Assembly: GCA_023663945.1 (NCBI GenBank)
Contig: JAMPGL010000003.1
Span: forward strand, 62,001 to 126,000
Direction of reading: 5' to 3'
Source of the DNA: Lachnospiraceae bacterium
Lineage (GTDB): Bacteria; Bacillota; Clostridia; Lachnospirales; Lachnospiraceae
DNA: 64,000 nt
The notes beneath the pieces are model-generated. The model had not been told where the DNA came from. It saw only the letters and a list, made by a program, of their open reading frames with translations, and did not search any database. Shown piece by piece: positions 49,547 through 58,639 of this stretch (positions are counted from its first letter, which is position 1; each line of letters starts with the position of its first letter). Made by a program: the position numbers and the translations under genes.

Positions 49547-50716
49547 TCAGACCTCATCTTTCAAAAATTCATCCAAATCGTACACAGTATTAATTTTCCC
49601 AGACAAGACACTCACAAATGCAGGCGAACTGCACATCACCGAGATCGCCGTGGGCCTAGAGTCATCTACCTCCGAACTTTTTAATATTGGTTTCATAGAG
49701 TATAAGGATTGCTCAAAGGTATATCCGTATTCGGATTTTATATATTTATCTGCCAGCCGGGACATATACGGCCATGCAGAATCCGGTTTGCGAGGGCACT
49801 CATTGCAATTGCCAAGCTGCTGCGGACAACACGCTTTTTCTTCACTTTCCGATTCCTTCTGACAGCCAAAAACAGGAATTCTCTCATAACTGGTCATATG
49901 AGGAGTAAACGTAACTGATGTAAGCGAATGCAATCCTGTCTTTCCAAAAGGCATAATAGAAAAAAATGGGCCATCCATCACTGTAATTCCTACCTTTTTT
50001 AACTGTTCCGACGGCCTGCAGAGAATAATTTCACATAACTCATATTTAATTGGAAAAACGCTCCTTTCCGTGCCTTCCACCTTATCAATTATTTGATTCA
50101 CCGAGGCGTAAGAAGCATTCAGAACAAAGGAGCTCTCATATACTTGTCCGTTTTCAAGCTCTACCGCAAACTGCTGATTTTGTTTCACAATCCTGTTGAT
50201 ACGCGCTCCAAAAACAAAATCCACCTGATTACAGGAATTTAGCTTATCCATCAAATAGTCTCGCAGCAACATTGCATCATAAGTGTACTCCTCGGTTACA
50301 AAAGCACCGTCACACATCCCTCTCTTAAAATACTTGGAAACTGCTGTTTCTTCGCATTTAATGTCAGCCGCTCTGCAAAACTCTTGAAACTGCTTTGCAT
50401 TTGTCCAAGAAAACTTATCCGAAGTGGCATAGATCTGTTCAAACTGATCGTGGATACAAAAGCCAAAATCCTCCACAAATCGTCTGAAATACCCTGCTGA
50501 TTTTATGGCAGTAGTAAGACTTCTGGGATAGTGATAGCCCATATGAACTCTGGCTTGATTAATATATGTGGCTCGTTTGAATGGGGCATCCTCATATTCT
50601 AATACAAGCACATGCTGTCCTCTTTCCATACAAAACGCCGCCGCGTATAGACCATAAAGACCTGCCCCAATAATGATTTTGTCATATTTCTTCTTCATCT
50701 TTATTTCTACTTTCAT
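49547..50716 (-). CDS. FAD-dependent oxidoreductase (DAO fold) with Cys-rich insertion
   Basis: The 389-residue product begins KYDKIIIGAGLYGLYAAAFCMERGQHVLVLEYE, a GxGxxG FAD fold, and INQARVHMGYHYPRS as the second contact region, typical of D-amino-acid oxidase-like proteins. Residues about 300-325 include EEKACCPQQLGNCNECPRK, a Cys cluster not usual for the fold. The C-terminus AISVMCSSPAFVSVLSGKINTVYDLDEFL closes the FAD site. The ATG at 50716 abuts the CotH stop; one at 50698 is possible. It is the fourth gene of the CotH operon. The substrate is likely a sugar, lipid or amine on a glycan intermediate, unproven. Confidence 0.78.
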   Translation of the reverse strand: MKVEIKMKKKYDKIIIGAGLYGLYAAAFCMERGQHVLVLEYEDAPFKRATYINQARVHMGYHYPRSLTTAIKSAGYFRRFVEDFGFCIHDQFEQIYATSDKFSWTNAKQFQEFCRAADIKCEETAVSKYFKRGMCDGAFVTEEYTYDAMLLRDYLMDKLNSCNQVDFVFGARINRIVKQNQQFAVELENGQVYESSFVLNASYASVNQIIDKVEGTERSVFPIKYELCEIILCRPSEQLKKVGITVMDGPFFSIMPFGKTGLHSLTSVTFTPHMTSYERIPVFGCQKESESEEKACCPQQLGNCNECPRKPDSAWPYMSRLADKYIKSEYGYTFEQSLYSMKPILKSSEVDDSRPTAISVMCSSPAFVSVLSGKINTVYDLDEFLKDEV

Positions 50717-52405
50717 CTATTCGGGAACTTCTGATACATCTAAGTCATTCTTTAAATATTCCATCATGTAAGGCTTACGATTTTCCATAAAAGACTGTAT
50801 ATTCGCTACCGCATCCAAAAACTGACTGCTGTCTTCTGCTCCCAAAAACCTTTTCAGGTGATTGCTCATCGGAATCTCCAAAAAAGTACGATGCTCTGAA
50901 ATCGCAGCCTCTACTTTCTTATCATCAAAAGAAGTATTCATAATATCCACAAATGTACTCGCAAACTGCCTCTTAAAATCATCATTTTGGCATAAATTGT
51001 CAAACATTTTACTGCTATCCCTAGTAATTTGTATCGTGTCCCAATCTACGATATCTGGGTCGAATGCTCCCGAATTGACATCAAACATAAGCCAACGCCA
51101 TTTACCATCTTCATATTGCCCTTCTCCTTTTTCACGTGTTCTCCATAACGCAAAATTAGCCGCAGGCCAATCACCATATCGCCCAAAATAAATTTCACAA
51201 GCAAAATAATCAATGAGACTCTGCATATCAAGAAGATCACAGGCATGTGCATAATTTTCATCAATAGAAAAATCGGTATTTTCCATATATGACACCATAT
51301 CCAAATACAATGTGTAATCCTCTGCCTCTCCTTCTGCCAGCTCCCCACTTTTAATCATTACCACATCATCCTTATCTACGTTGTAATAATGTGCCACAAA
51401 TACATCATCATACTTTTCTGTCAGCCAATACACACCCCAATACTCACCATTCAAAAACAACGCATAAGGTTCAAAATTCATCGTGCCAAAGCTTCTTTCT
51501 TTGGTAAGCTCAGCCGCCAGTCTGTCCCGAAGTTTAGAAATGCCATCACCTCCACCGACAAATAGCGTGACTGTATCTGCCATATAATTTGTTTCGAATA
51601 GATCTGCATAAAACCTGCCTTCACCATCATACTGTTTTCTTGCATAAATATTTAGGCTCTTCGGCAAAAATCCCCGGCTTGCACCGCCTTGAATCCTAAT
51701 CCCACATTCCTTATCAAGAAACTCTTCTTTCTCTGCGTTAAAGAATTGCACATTTGCACTTCGTTCCCATTCAAGCCCGCGCTGATGATAATTTGCTCCC
51801 CACCAAGCCCATGGTTCTGTTGATTTATCCGCTTCGTTTTCGTACTCCTCGTATGTGTGCCCAAGAACATAAATCCCCTCTTCAAAGCCGAATAAACTTT
51901 CAGGATCTGTCACAATCGAAATAATGCCCAGTCCATCATAACCTATTCGGTTTTCATAATTAATAAAATAATTTTTCGTTTTTGTTTCGCTAAAGTTTCC
52001 ATCATTATCAAGATATGCTGCCCTTACAACTGTACATTTATCAACAAGATAGTCTGGCCGTACATACGCTGAAGGCTCCATTCCGCATGCTAAAATCTCT
52101 TCCGTCATAAATCCCGCTGTCACATCAGTCCTTGCAGAATGCAGATTATCATTTTCTGTGGCATCATTTATCAAAATCGGTTCTGTATATTGTATTGAAT
52201 TTTCATCCGGCACAGATCCATCTAATGTATAATAAATCTTCGTTCCTCTTGGCGCATAAATCGACAAATGAAAAGCACTCTCATAAAATCCCGACTCCCT
52301 TGAAAATGTCAGGTCTGTATATTCATCATCACCTGCAAAGACAAGCAGACATAACAGTCCACATATTGCTATCAAACATCCCAAAACAAATCTTCTATTC
52401 ATCAT
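50717..52405 (-). CDS. cotH: CotH-family kinase with chitobiase-type domain
   Basis: The 562-residue product has an N-terminal membrane helix (FVLGCLIAICGLLCLLVFA) that should make it extracytoplasmic. Residues about 30-110 are a CHB_HEX C-terminal-type domain (IYYTLDGSVPDENSIQYTEPI). The CotH kinase domain follows: CGIRIQGGASRGFLPKSLNIYARKQY, LRDRLAAELTKER, YALFLNGEYWGVYWLTEKYDD, DMQSLIDYFACEIYFGRYGDWPAANFALWR and WRWLMFDVNSGAFDP with the metal-binding Asp. CotH proteins phosphorylate serines or related groups on surface proteins. It is 9 bp after DUF4956 and 1 bp before the FAD gene in one operon, together with a VTC-domain protein. Confidence 0.9.
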   Translation of the reverse strand: MMNRRFVLGCLIAICGLLCLLVFAGDDEYTDLTFSRESGFYESAFHLSIYAPRGTKIYYTLDGSVPDENSIQYTEPILINDATENDNLHSARTDVTAGFMTEEILACGMEPSAYVRPDYLVDKCTVVRAAYLDNDGNFSETKTKNYFINYENRIGYDGLGIISIVTDPESLFGFEEGIYVLGHTYEEYENEADKSTEPWAWWGANYHQRGLEWERSANVQFFNAEKEEFLDKECGIRIQGGASRGFLPKSLNIYARKQYDGEGRFYADLFETNYMADTVTLFVGGGDGISKLRDRLAAELTKERSFGTMNFEPYALFLNGEYWGVYWLTEKYDDVFVAHYYNVDKDDVVMIKSGELAEGEAEDYTLYLDMVSYMENTDFSIDENYAHACDLLDMQSLIDYFACEIYFGRYGDWPAANFALWRTREKGEGQYEDGKWRWLMFDVNSGAFDPDIVDWDTIQITRDSSKMFDNLCQNDDFKRQFASTFVDIMNTSFDDKKVEAAISEHRTFLEIPMSNHLKRFLGAEDSSQFLDAVANIQSFMENRKPYMMEYLKNDLDVSEVPE

Positions 52406-52414
52406 TCAGCCTTA

Positions 52415-53086
52415 TCATCCTACCGTTTCTCCCGATTCGACAACCCAATTAACATGATCAATGCCGGGCACAGATGTCAGTTCATCTAAAACATTCAAAT
52501 CTAATTCGCCTTTAGTCTTAATTTCCAATATCAGCTCTTCATGATCAACATCTTTGCTTGCTGTCCGAATCTTCCATTTTACAACATAAGACTCAAGCGT
52601 GTTTTGGAACAGCTCCCTGTCAATTTCTCCTTTTCCAACTACAATCAGCAAATATTTATTCCATATACCCGGTATTTTACTGGAAATAATGAGTACGGCT
52701 GCAATAAACAATACAGAGGTAAACGTCAATTTATAGTTTTGCGAGCTTGTACAAAGTCCCTCCGCAATTGCCCAAAAAATAAATATGGTATCCCTGCTGT
52801 CTTTCACCGCTGTTCTGAAGCGAACAATGGACAATGCACCTACCATACCCAGAGAAACAGCTATATTACTACTTATCATCATCATAACAATCGCAGTAAT
52901 TAATAAAACGGCAACTAAAGAGCAGTTAAATTTTCTATTATATACTACTTTATCTGATGTAATAAAATAAGTCAGATAAATAATCAAGCCTGCTGCCAGC
53001 CCGCACAGCAAAATAAAAAAGGTTCTTTTCACACCATAATTTGTACTATTTGTGTAAAAGTAACTAATCACTTCTTCTTTGGACAT
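52415..53086 (-). CDS. DUF4956-domain membrane protein
   Basis: The product has 223 residues with four membrane helices in the first 130: FILLCGLAAGLIIYLTYFI, CSLVAVLLITAIVMMMISSNI, then SLGMVGALSIVRFRTAVKDSRDTIFIFWAIAEGLC and LTFTSVLFIAAVLIIS. GALSIVRFRTAVKDSRDT is the recognisable core of DUF4956. The C-terminal about 80 residues are a ferredoxin-like or ACT-like cytoplasmic domain. AAAGGAGGGG precedes the ATG. In many Firmicutes and Actinobacteria this family is encoded next to CotH and a VTC-domain protein, as here; its role is not known. It might supply or regulate polyphosphate or substrate movement for these partners. Confidence 0.88.
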   Translation of the reverse strand: MSKEEVISYFYTNSTNYGVKRTFFILLCGLAAGLIIYLTYFITSDKVVYNRKFNCSLVAVLLITAIVMMMISSNIAVSLGMVGALSIVRFRTAVKDSRDTIFIFWAIAEGLCTSSQNYKLTFTSVLFIAAVLIISSKIPGIWNKYLLIVVGKGEIDRELFQNTLESYVVKWKIRTASKDVDHEELILEIKTKGELDLNVLDELTSVPGIDHVNWVVESGETVG

Positions 53087-53098
53087 AACGCCCCTCCT

Positions 53099-53806
53099 TT
53101 AATAATTAAAATCGTAATAATTCATGCGTCCAGAACAATATTTACTGTAGCTGCTTTGAGTCAAATCAAACCGGCTTAACGCATCCCGCAAAAATCCCAT
53201 GCACTTACCGCTGTACTTTATTTCTAATACAGCCTCCTCATACATAATAGGTGTATAATTAATTCTTGGAGAAAAAATGTCAAGATTTGCTTCCGATGAT
53301 CTAACATTCATATCTAATGTTACCCTTATATCATACAGCGGATATTGATAAGCCAGCCTGTCATATTCAATCATTACAACCGGTCTATAGCCTCCTGATT
53401 TCAAAATATTATATGCACTGACCCCGGTTTCACTATCTTGAAAGTATTTTGTAAGAACCTCATAGCTGCCAACAGAAAGTGCCTCTGCATCTTCTCTGGA
53501 AAGAATAAGGCTTTGCTTATGCTGCCAATCACCCATTTTTTTCTTCAGTTCCAGCTTACACAAAGATGCATCACCATTATAAGTCCTCATTCTAACCTTT
53601 TTTCTAACATCAATTCCCGCTAATTTTTGTGCAAAATCAATATTATTCACAGATTCAAAATATAAACTCCGCACCGAATAAGAATCCCCTTTGCAGTAAT
53701 TGTCCCTTTGCAAAAGGCTTTCCAAACATCGCTTGATATCTGGCACTTGTGCAACAGGAATAACATATTTTATCTCTTTTCTAAAAGATGAAAATTCCCC
53801 CTTCAC
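53099..53806 (-). CDS. VTC-domain (polyphosphate polymerase-like) protein
   Basis: The product has 235 residues and starts with GTG at 53806, with GGAGG eight bases upstream. FRKEIKYVIPVAQV has the ExKY motif, VRSLYFESVNN, KKVRMRTYNGDASLCKLELKKKMGDWQHKQSL supplies basic residues, and MIEYDRLAYQYP and EAVLEIKYSGK supply acidic residues lining a beta-tunnel, all typical of the VTC/CYTH superfamily. Yeast Vtc4 makes polyphosphate with this fold; bacterial relatives next to CotH and DUF4956 have unknown reaction. It is the first gene of a seven-gene operon under a consensus promoter. Confidence 0.88.
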   Translation of the reverse strand: MKGEFSSFRKEIKYVIPVAQVPDIKRCLESLLQRDNYCKGDSYSVRSLYFESVNNIDFAQKLAGIDVRKKVRMRTYNGDASLCKLELKKKMGDWQHKQSLILSREDAEALSVGSYEVLTKYFQDSETGVSAYNILKSGGYRPVVMIEYDRLAYQYPLYDIRVTLDMNVRSSEANLDIFSPRINYTPIMYEEAVLEIKYSGKCMGFLRDALSRFDLTQSSYSKYCSGRMNYYDFNY

Positions 53807-53875
53807 CTTATCCCTCCAAAATATACTGTCAAATGATTCGTATTGCCAAAGCAGAAAAACTGTAGATTGTTTTTC

Positions 53876-53904
53876 ATTATATCACCTTGCCAATATCCTT
53901 TCAA
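53876..53904 (-). promoter_or_regulatory. Promoter of the VTC-DUF4956-CotH operon
   Basis: TTGAAA (53899-53904) and TATAAT (53876-53881) on the minus strand are 17 bp apart; the leader is about 63 bases. Confidence 0.8.
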
Positions 53905-53953
53905 GGAAAATATACTCCTCTTAAAATCTATCCCAAATTCACTCTATTACACA

Positions 53954-53982
53954 TTGTCAAAACCAACATTTTCTTATATACT
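53954..53982 (+). promoter_or_regulatory. Promoter of GT2 gene 54006
   Basis: TTGTCA (53954-53959) and TATACT (53977-53982) are 17 bp apart, and AAGGAGAT follows before the ATG. It is divergent from the VTC promoter. Confidence 0.8.
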
Positions 53983-54005
53983 AAGCTATGTAAAGGAGAT
54001 ATATC

Positions 54006-54935
54006 ATGCCTGAGAATAATTTACTTTCCATTATCCTGCCCTCTTTTAATGAACAGGACAACATTCATCGGACTTTTCATATAATCCAAAAAATATTGCA
54101 AGCTTCAACCATCCCATATGAGATTATTTTTGTGGATGACGGCTCTAACGATCAGACTTATCAGCGTATTGCAGAGCTTGCTCAGCAATATGCCGAAGTG
54201 AAAGGAATTGCATTCTCCCGAAATTTCGGCAAGGAAGCTGCAATTTTTGCAGGAATGGAAGTTTCAAACGGTGATTGCTGCTTGATTATGGACTGTGACT
54301 TGCAGCATCCGGCAGAATTGATTCCCGAAATGTACCGCCTCTGGCAAGAAGGTTATGAAGTCGTAGAGGGAGTTAAATCCTCCCGAGGCAATGAAAGCTT
54401 TATTCACGCTTTCTGCGCAAATAGTTTTTATCGTATTATCAGCAAGGTTTCCGGCATTGACATGGCAAATGCCTCTGATTTTAAGCTTTTAGATCGAAAA
54501 GCAATTGATTCCTTACTTGCTATGCCGGAACGTGCTCCTTTTTTCCGCGCCCTTTCATCCTGGATTGGTTTTCGAACCATAACCATTCCTTTCGAGGTAC
54601 AGGAGCGTGAAATTGGAACTTCCAAGTGGTCGGCATGGAAACTAATTAAATACGCTCTCCACAATATTACTTCTTTTTCAGGGATGCCTCTCCAGATTGT
54701 GACCTTTCTTGGATGGGTTATGTTTTTTTGCTCTATAGTTCTTGGCATTGAATGTCTGTACCGCTATTTCACGGGCACCGCGTTAGGAGGTTTTACAACC
54801 GTTATTCTTTTGCAGCTTCTTACCGGAAGCATACTGATGATCAGCTTAGGAATCATAGGGCATTACATTTCCAAAATTTACGATGAAATCAAAGCACGCC
54901 CACGGTATTTGATTTCCCAAAAGTGCGGATTTTGA
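54006..54935 (+). CDS. Polyprenyl-phosphate glycosyltransferase (DPM1/GtrB-like)
   Basis: The 309-residue product opens LLSIILPSFNEQDNIHRTFHIIQKILQASTIPYEIIFVDDGSNDQTYQRI with GT2 DPM1-like signature; CCLIMDCDLQHPAELIPEMYRLWQEGYEVVEGVKSSRGNES has the DCDLQHP metal motif. Two membrane helices follow (about 228-250, 262-290), ending IGHYISKIYDEIKARPRYLI. This is the GtrB/ArnC class, which loads sugars onto undecaprenyl phosphate for outer-face transfer. It is the only plus-strand gene in this stretch, with its own promoter, and ends next to the convergent GT10-like gene without intergenic bases. Confidence 0.92.
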   Translation: MPENNLLSIILPSFNEQDNIHRTFHIIQKILQASTIPYEIIFVDDGSNDQTYQRIAELAQQYAEVKGIAFSRNFGKEAAIFAGMEVSNGDCCLIMDCDLQHPAELIPEMYRLWQEGYEVVEGVKSSRGNESFIHAFCANSFYRIISKVSGIDMANASDFKLLDRKAIDSLLAMPERAPFFRALSSWIGFRTITIPFEVQEREIGTSKWSAWKLIKYALHNITSFSGMPLQIVTFLGWVMFFCSIVLGIECLYRYFTGTALGGFTTVILLQLLTGSILMISLGIIGHYISKIYDEIKARPRYLISQKCGF

Positions 54936-55913
54936 CTACAATAACCGTTCATACAAATAGTCCTGCATATTGCGATAACACTGCACTCTTTCATAGTTCT
55001 CTAAGACTGCCGGAAGCCTTATTTCATATTCGGCTTCCGTGCACTGGGCTAATACCTTGTCCAGACAGTCTAAATCCTTTTTGGTAATCTTAATGATTCC
55101 ATCCGGATTAAAAAATTCATCAATCTTCCGGGCACCCATATAAATAGGTATCGTCTGGGCTGCAAAGCAGCTGGTAAGCCGCTCTGTAAAATAATAGTCC
55201 GTAATTTCATTTTCAATGGCAAAGGAATATCGGTACGCCTGAAGGCTTTCCTCTGTAGTGACATAGCTCCCACCGTCAAACTTTCCCATTACATCCGCTT
55301 TGTGATTATCCTTACAATAACGGGCAATGCTCATACGGACTCTATGCTGCTCACACATCTGCTTGTCGGAGCAGACAATAGACACATTTTTGCTTTTGTT
55401 CTGATAAGCCGTATCTACCACCACTTCCGGGCAGTCTTTTCCATACCATACCTCTGCAGATAAGGGATAAAACTTGGCATTTGGCAGAGCATTCAATAAC
55501 TGTTCGTCAAAAGTAAAGACTGCATTAAATTCACGCTCCAGACCTTTGTGTTTTTGAAAAATCTCGTAATCCTTGGGCACAATAACTCTGGATTCCCCAA
55601 ACATTCCATACTTTCTCGCAGGATGTCCCATAGTTTCCAGCATGGCTTTATGTGTATAAAAATGAGTCTCTAATCCCCAATTGTACCGATCCCACAAAAA
55701 ATGTTTTCCCACATTTCCATATGGATTGTGTGCCGTATGCATATCGCGGATAAAAAAGAGCTCCATCGGCTCACCTTCTTTATTGTAAATGGGCGGTATC
55801 TGAGAATTAATCCCATAAACCGTATTATAATAAGGCTTATAAATTTTAGCATTCGCTCGAATTGAAGCAGCCTTTCGTTTAATCCGCCTATACAGCTCTC
55901 TGCCTGTGCTCAT
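54936..55913 (-). CDS. Glycosyltransferase family 10-like (fucosyltransferase type)
   Basis: The product has 325 residues. YRYSFAIENEITDYYFTERLTSCFAAQTIPIYMGARKIDEFFNPDGIIKI closely follows the GT10 nucleotide-binding signature (FAIEN ... Y.TEKL ... G.VPIY.G ... FN..SFI) of alpha-1,3-fucosyltransferases. The first part includes FFIRDMHTAHNPYGNVG and SIVCSDKQMCEQHRVRMSIARYC. It may use a GDP-deoxy sugar, but no GDP-fucose gene is in this window. It overlaps the flippase gene by 4 bp (ATGA) and is the last gene of the right-hand cluster, convergent with the GtrB-like gene. It is a likely branch-adding step before flipping. Confidence 0.8.
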   Translation of the reverse strand: MSTGRELYRRIKRKAASIRANAKIYKPYYNTVYGINSQIPPIYNKEGEPMELFFIRDMHTAHNPYGNVGKHFLWDRYNWGLETHFYTHKAMLETMGHPARKYGMFGESRVIVPKDYEIFQKHKGLEREFNAVFTFDEQLLNALPNAKFYPLSAEVWYGKDCPEVVVDTAYQNKSKNVSIVCSDKQMCEQHRVRMSIARYCKDNHKADVMGKFDGGSYVTTEESLQAYRYSFAIENEITDYYFTERLTSCFAAQTIPIYMGARKIDEFFNPDGIIKITKKDLDCLDKVLAQCTEAEYEIRLPAVLENYERVQCYRNMQDYLYERLL

Positions 55914-57445
55914 TTTTCTTTTCCTCTTTTCTTAACTATCATTGATACCACCGTCCTCACATATGACAGCAGCACACTAAATTCCTCTCTTTTAAAGCTG
56001 TATAATAAAAATACTCCCGTGGAGACCAGCACACTGATTAACGCTTTAATCAGCACTCCGCCAATCCCGCCTGGAATCAATTTGACAACTCCTACCGTAC
56101 CTGCCGCTGCCAGAATGAACAGTAAAACCCGTACCAGAAAGCGCATATAATATTCCATCGGAGGTCTCTTAGCATAATGTTTATAAACTACCACAGTTCT
56201 CCCCATAAAAATTAGAAGATGACCGGCTACTGTCCCCACCATAACTCCTGCTACACCCATGGGAAACGCAAGCAGCAATGTCAGTATCACGTTCACTGCC
56301 GCCGCCGCAATCATGTAATTCCGGTCACTTTCAAAATGCCCCAATGTATTTCTAAAATAATTCATCGGATTGTTACAAATAGCAATAAAAACATTAAACG
56401 AAAGCAAAACTAAAAATAAAAAAGGAAGTTGGAATTCTTGTTTTTTTAACCATACCAAAATAAAATCCTGACCTACTGCCACCATCCCCATTGCCGCCGT
56501 CAATCCCAAGTAAAACCCAATCAAATCCAGCGCATGAAAAAAGCCGACTCCCTTCTCTGTATCTTTATCATATACCAAATTCCCAATACTTGCCTGCAGT
56601 GCCTGAAAAATCGATAGAATAAACTCCTGTATTTTGGAAGAGATCATTAAGTAATTATTGACTAACCCTACTGTTCCTACTCCTAATATCGCCGTGATAA
56701 TAATACTGTCAGAACTGCCATATATCGTTCCTGCTATTTTCGTTGCCATCATATTTTTCACGTCATGCCACAAATTCAGCTTCTGAAAATCCTCTTTTGT
56801 CACTTTCGTTTTTGTGATCTCTGGAAAACTTACTCTGGAACGCCATGCTATAACCAAATTAGCAATAACATGGTTCAAAATACCTACTACCAGATATGCT
56901 ATATAGCTTTTCCATATTACCAGCACTGCCATCTTGCAGCAAGTAGACAGAATGGTCACAATCGTATCTACCATGGTACAAAAATATATTTTTTGATGCG
57001 TTACAAAAAGAATCCTGCGATATGCCAAAAAATAAGTACACAAGGTTGCCGTGAGCTGTAAATAGTAAATCACATAAATAAACTGCCAGCTTTCTGCATG
57101 ATTCCTCAATAGGAGCGGAAGTAAAAATCCAGCCGCAATTCCTGCCGCGAGAACAAACAAGCCTACCACCTTATAAATCAGCTTGTACATATAAAGAAGC
57201 TTTTGAATCTGTTCTTTATTATCGGATGCAATCTCACTATACATATGATAAGTGATGATGCTTGCAATTCCCATTTCCGATAATGTCAAAAAGGAAAAGA
57301 TTGAGGTAAACAGCCCGTCATACCCTAAATAATCCACTTCCAGAGAATCTAAAAAAAGCCGTCTGGTCACCAGACTCAGCACCGCAATCAACAATGCTGA
57401 CCCCCATATATAAATCAAATTGACAATTGAATTTTTAATTCTCAT
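55910..57445 (-). CDS. wzx: Oligosaccharide flippase (Wzx-like, MATE/MOP superfamily)
   Basis: The product has 511 residues and 12-14 membrane helices. Near the N-terminus VNLIYIWGSALLIAVLSLVTRRLFLDSLEVDYLGYDGLFTSIFSFLTLSEMGIASIITYHMY is the typical Wzx opening for Firmicute clusters. FHALDLIGFYLGLTAAMGMVAVGQDFILVWLKKQEFQLPFLFLVLLSFNVFIAICNNPMNYFRNTLGHF gives the mid-domain pattern. It moves an undecaprenyl-linked repeat unit to the outer face. No Wzy polymerase was recognised in the window, so the unit may be used without polymerisation or be polymerised by an unlinked enzyme. It follows the DHHW gene by 9 bp. Confidence 0.87.
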   Translation of the reverse strand: MRIKNSIVNLIYIWGSALLIAVLSLVTRRLFLDSLEVDYLGYDGLFTSIFSFLTLSEMGIASIITYHMYSEIASDNKEQIQKLLYMYKLIYKVVGLFVLAAGIAAGFLLPLLLRNHAESWQFIYVIYYLQLTATLCTYFLAYRRILFVTHQKIYFCTMVDTIVTILSTCCKMAVLVIWKSYIAYLVVGILNHVIANLVIAWRSRVSFPEITKTKVTKEDFQKLNLWHDVKNMMATKIAGTIYGSSDSIIITAILGVGTVGLVNNYLMISSKIQEFILSIFQALQASIGNLVYDKDTEKGVGFFHALDLIGFYLGLTAAMGMVAVGQDFILVWLKKQEFQLPFLFLVLLSFNVFIAICNNPMNYFRNTLGHFESDRNYMIAAAAVNVILTLLLAFPMGVAGVMVGTVAGHLLIFMGRTVVVYKHYAKRPPMEYYMRFLVRVLLFILAAAGTVGVVKLIPGGIGGVLIKALISVLVSTGVFLLYSFKREEFSVLLSYVRTVVSMIVKKRGKEK

Positions 57446-57454
57446 TTTTCTTTC

Positions 57455-58630
57455 TTACCTTATTCCAAAACTGAATGCCTTATTATCTCCCTCCAGATAA
57501 TCCAAATAATACATTACTATGACTGCGTCTGGATGATAATCATCAATATACTCTTTTGTAAGCAAATACGAGGTTTCTCCCGATAAATGCCGTACTTCTT
57601 TATATCCCAAAATTAGGTAGCCGTTCATTGCCTCAGCAAAAGAGTCTGAAACAATTAATATTTTTTTATCATTTAAAGCATTATAATTTATATGAGTACC
57701 TCGAGAATTTCCTAAAACATAATCATAAGTATACCTTGACGTATACTGCTTATTTTTTAGAGGTTCATAATCAATTAAAAGTTCCTCAAAGGTTCCTTCC
57801 CTCTCTCCATCCGAGATATTTGTCTCAAAAGCCGGTGTTATGAGGACAAAATCATCAATACCTCCAAAATATATGCCTGTCCTCTGTCCCCGGCTTCCCA
57901 AATGCCATTTTTCATAGACAGATAGTTTATAATTTGAAATATCATACACTCTGGTATCAACTTCTGCCTTTGTTTTCTCTTGAATCCATGCCGATATCTT
58001 CCCAGCAGCATAAAATCCCCCTTCAGTTGTCCAATGATGATCCGTCTTATACATCAAGTCATATTGATTTACATTATCATCATGCATCTCCTTCCGGAAA
58101 TCCAATGTCTCAATACCATATGCATTTACTATTTCTAGGAATCGGTCAATATTAACATTCCCATAATCTATAACTCCGGTTGGAAGTTGTGGATCATATT
58201 TGCATGATGTATAAGGCGTTGCCGCAAATAGCATTGGAATATCCGATTGATCAAGATAGCATTTCAGGTCGCGAAGAGCGTCTGCTTTACTGTTCAAAGC
58301 CTCATCTGCCTCATAAGCGTGGAGTGTTGACAAATAACCATTATTCAATTTTATAACCCCGTTCATTTCATGCTGTCCAAGAACATTTCTCATAAGACCA
58401 TTAAAATTAATAAACTGTGTCTTTCCCCAAAAGTTAGAAATATAATCGGTTTCACCTTTGTTTCCCAAATCAACTGTCCACTCATTATAATCTATTTCAT
58501 CATACACCCAAAAATTAAAAACTTTTTTAGCATTTACTACAGCAAATAGTGCAACTAACACTAAAAACAGTACTCCATACATACTAGTCCGTCGAATAAA
58601 AACTTGGCTTCTCTTAAATAATTGTCTCAT
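57455..58630 (-). CDS. DHHW-family (AlgJ-like) acetyltransfer partner
   Basis: The 391-residue product has one N-terminal membrane helix (about 17-35). MLFAATPYTSCKYDP and LMYKTDHHWTTEGGFYAAGKIS give the DHHW tetrad, and KILIVSDSFAEAMNGYLILGYKEVRHL the nucleophile block (SDSF in place of GDSF), in the permuted order of AlgJ/AlgX-like proteins. DYHPDAVIVMYYLDYLEGDN is the C-terminal strand. It follows MBOAT gene 58640 by 9 bp and precedes the flippase, so it should acetylate the same glycan that is flipped. The AT-rich composition matches its operon partners. Confidence 0.9.
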   Translation of the reverse strand: MRQLFKRSQVFIRRTSMYGVLFLVLVALFAVVNAKKVFNFWVYDEIDYNEWTVDLGNKGETDYISNFWGKTQFINFNGLMRNVLGQHEMNGVIKLNNGYLSTLHAYEADEALNSKADALRDLKCYLDQSDIPMLFAATPYTSCKYDPQLPTGVIDYGNVNIDRFLEIVNAYGIETLDFRKEMHDDNVNQYDLMYKTDHHWTTEGGFYAAGKISAWIQEKTKAEVDTRVYDISNYKLSVYEKWHLGSRGQRTGIYFGGIDDFVLITPAFETNISDGEREGTFEELLIDYEPLKNKQYTSRYTYDYVLGNSRGTHINYNALNDKKILIVSDSFAEAMNGYLILGYKEVRHLSGETSYLLTKEYIDDYHPDAVIVMYYLDYLEGDNKAFSFGIR

Positions 58631-58639
58631 AATACTCCT

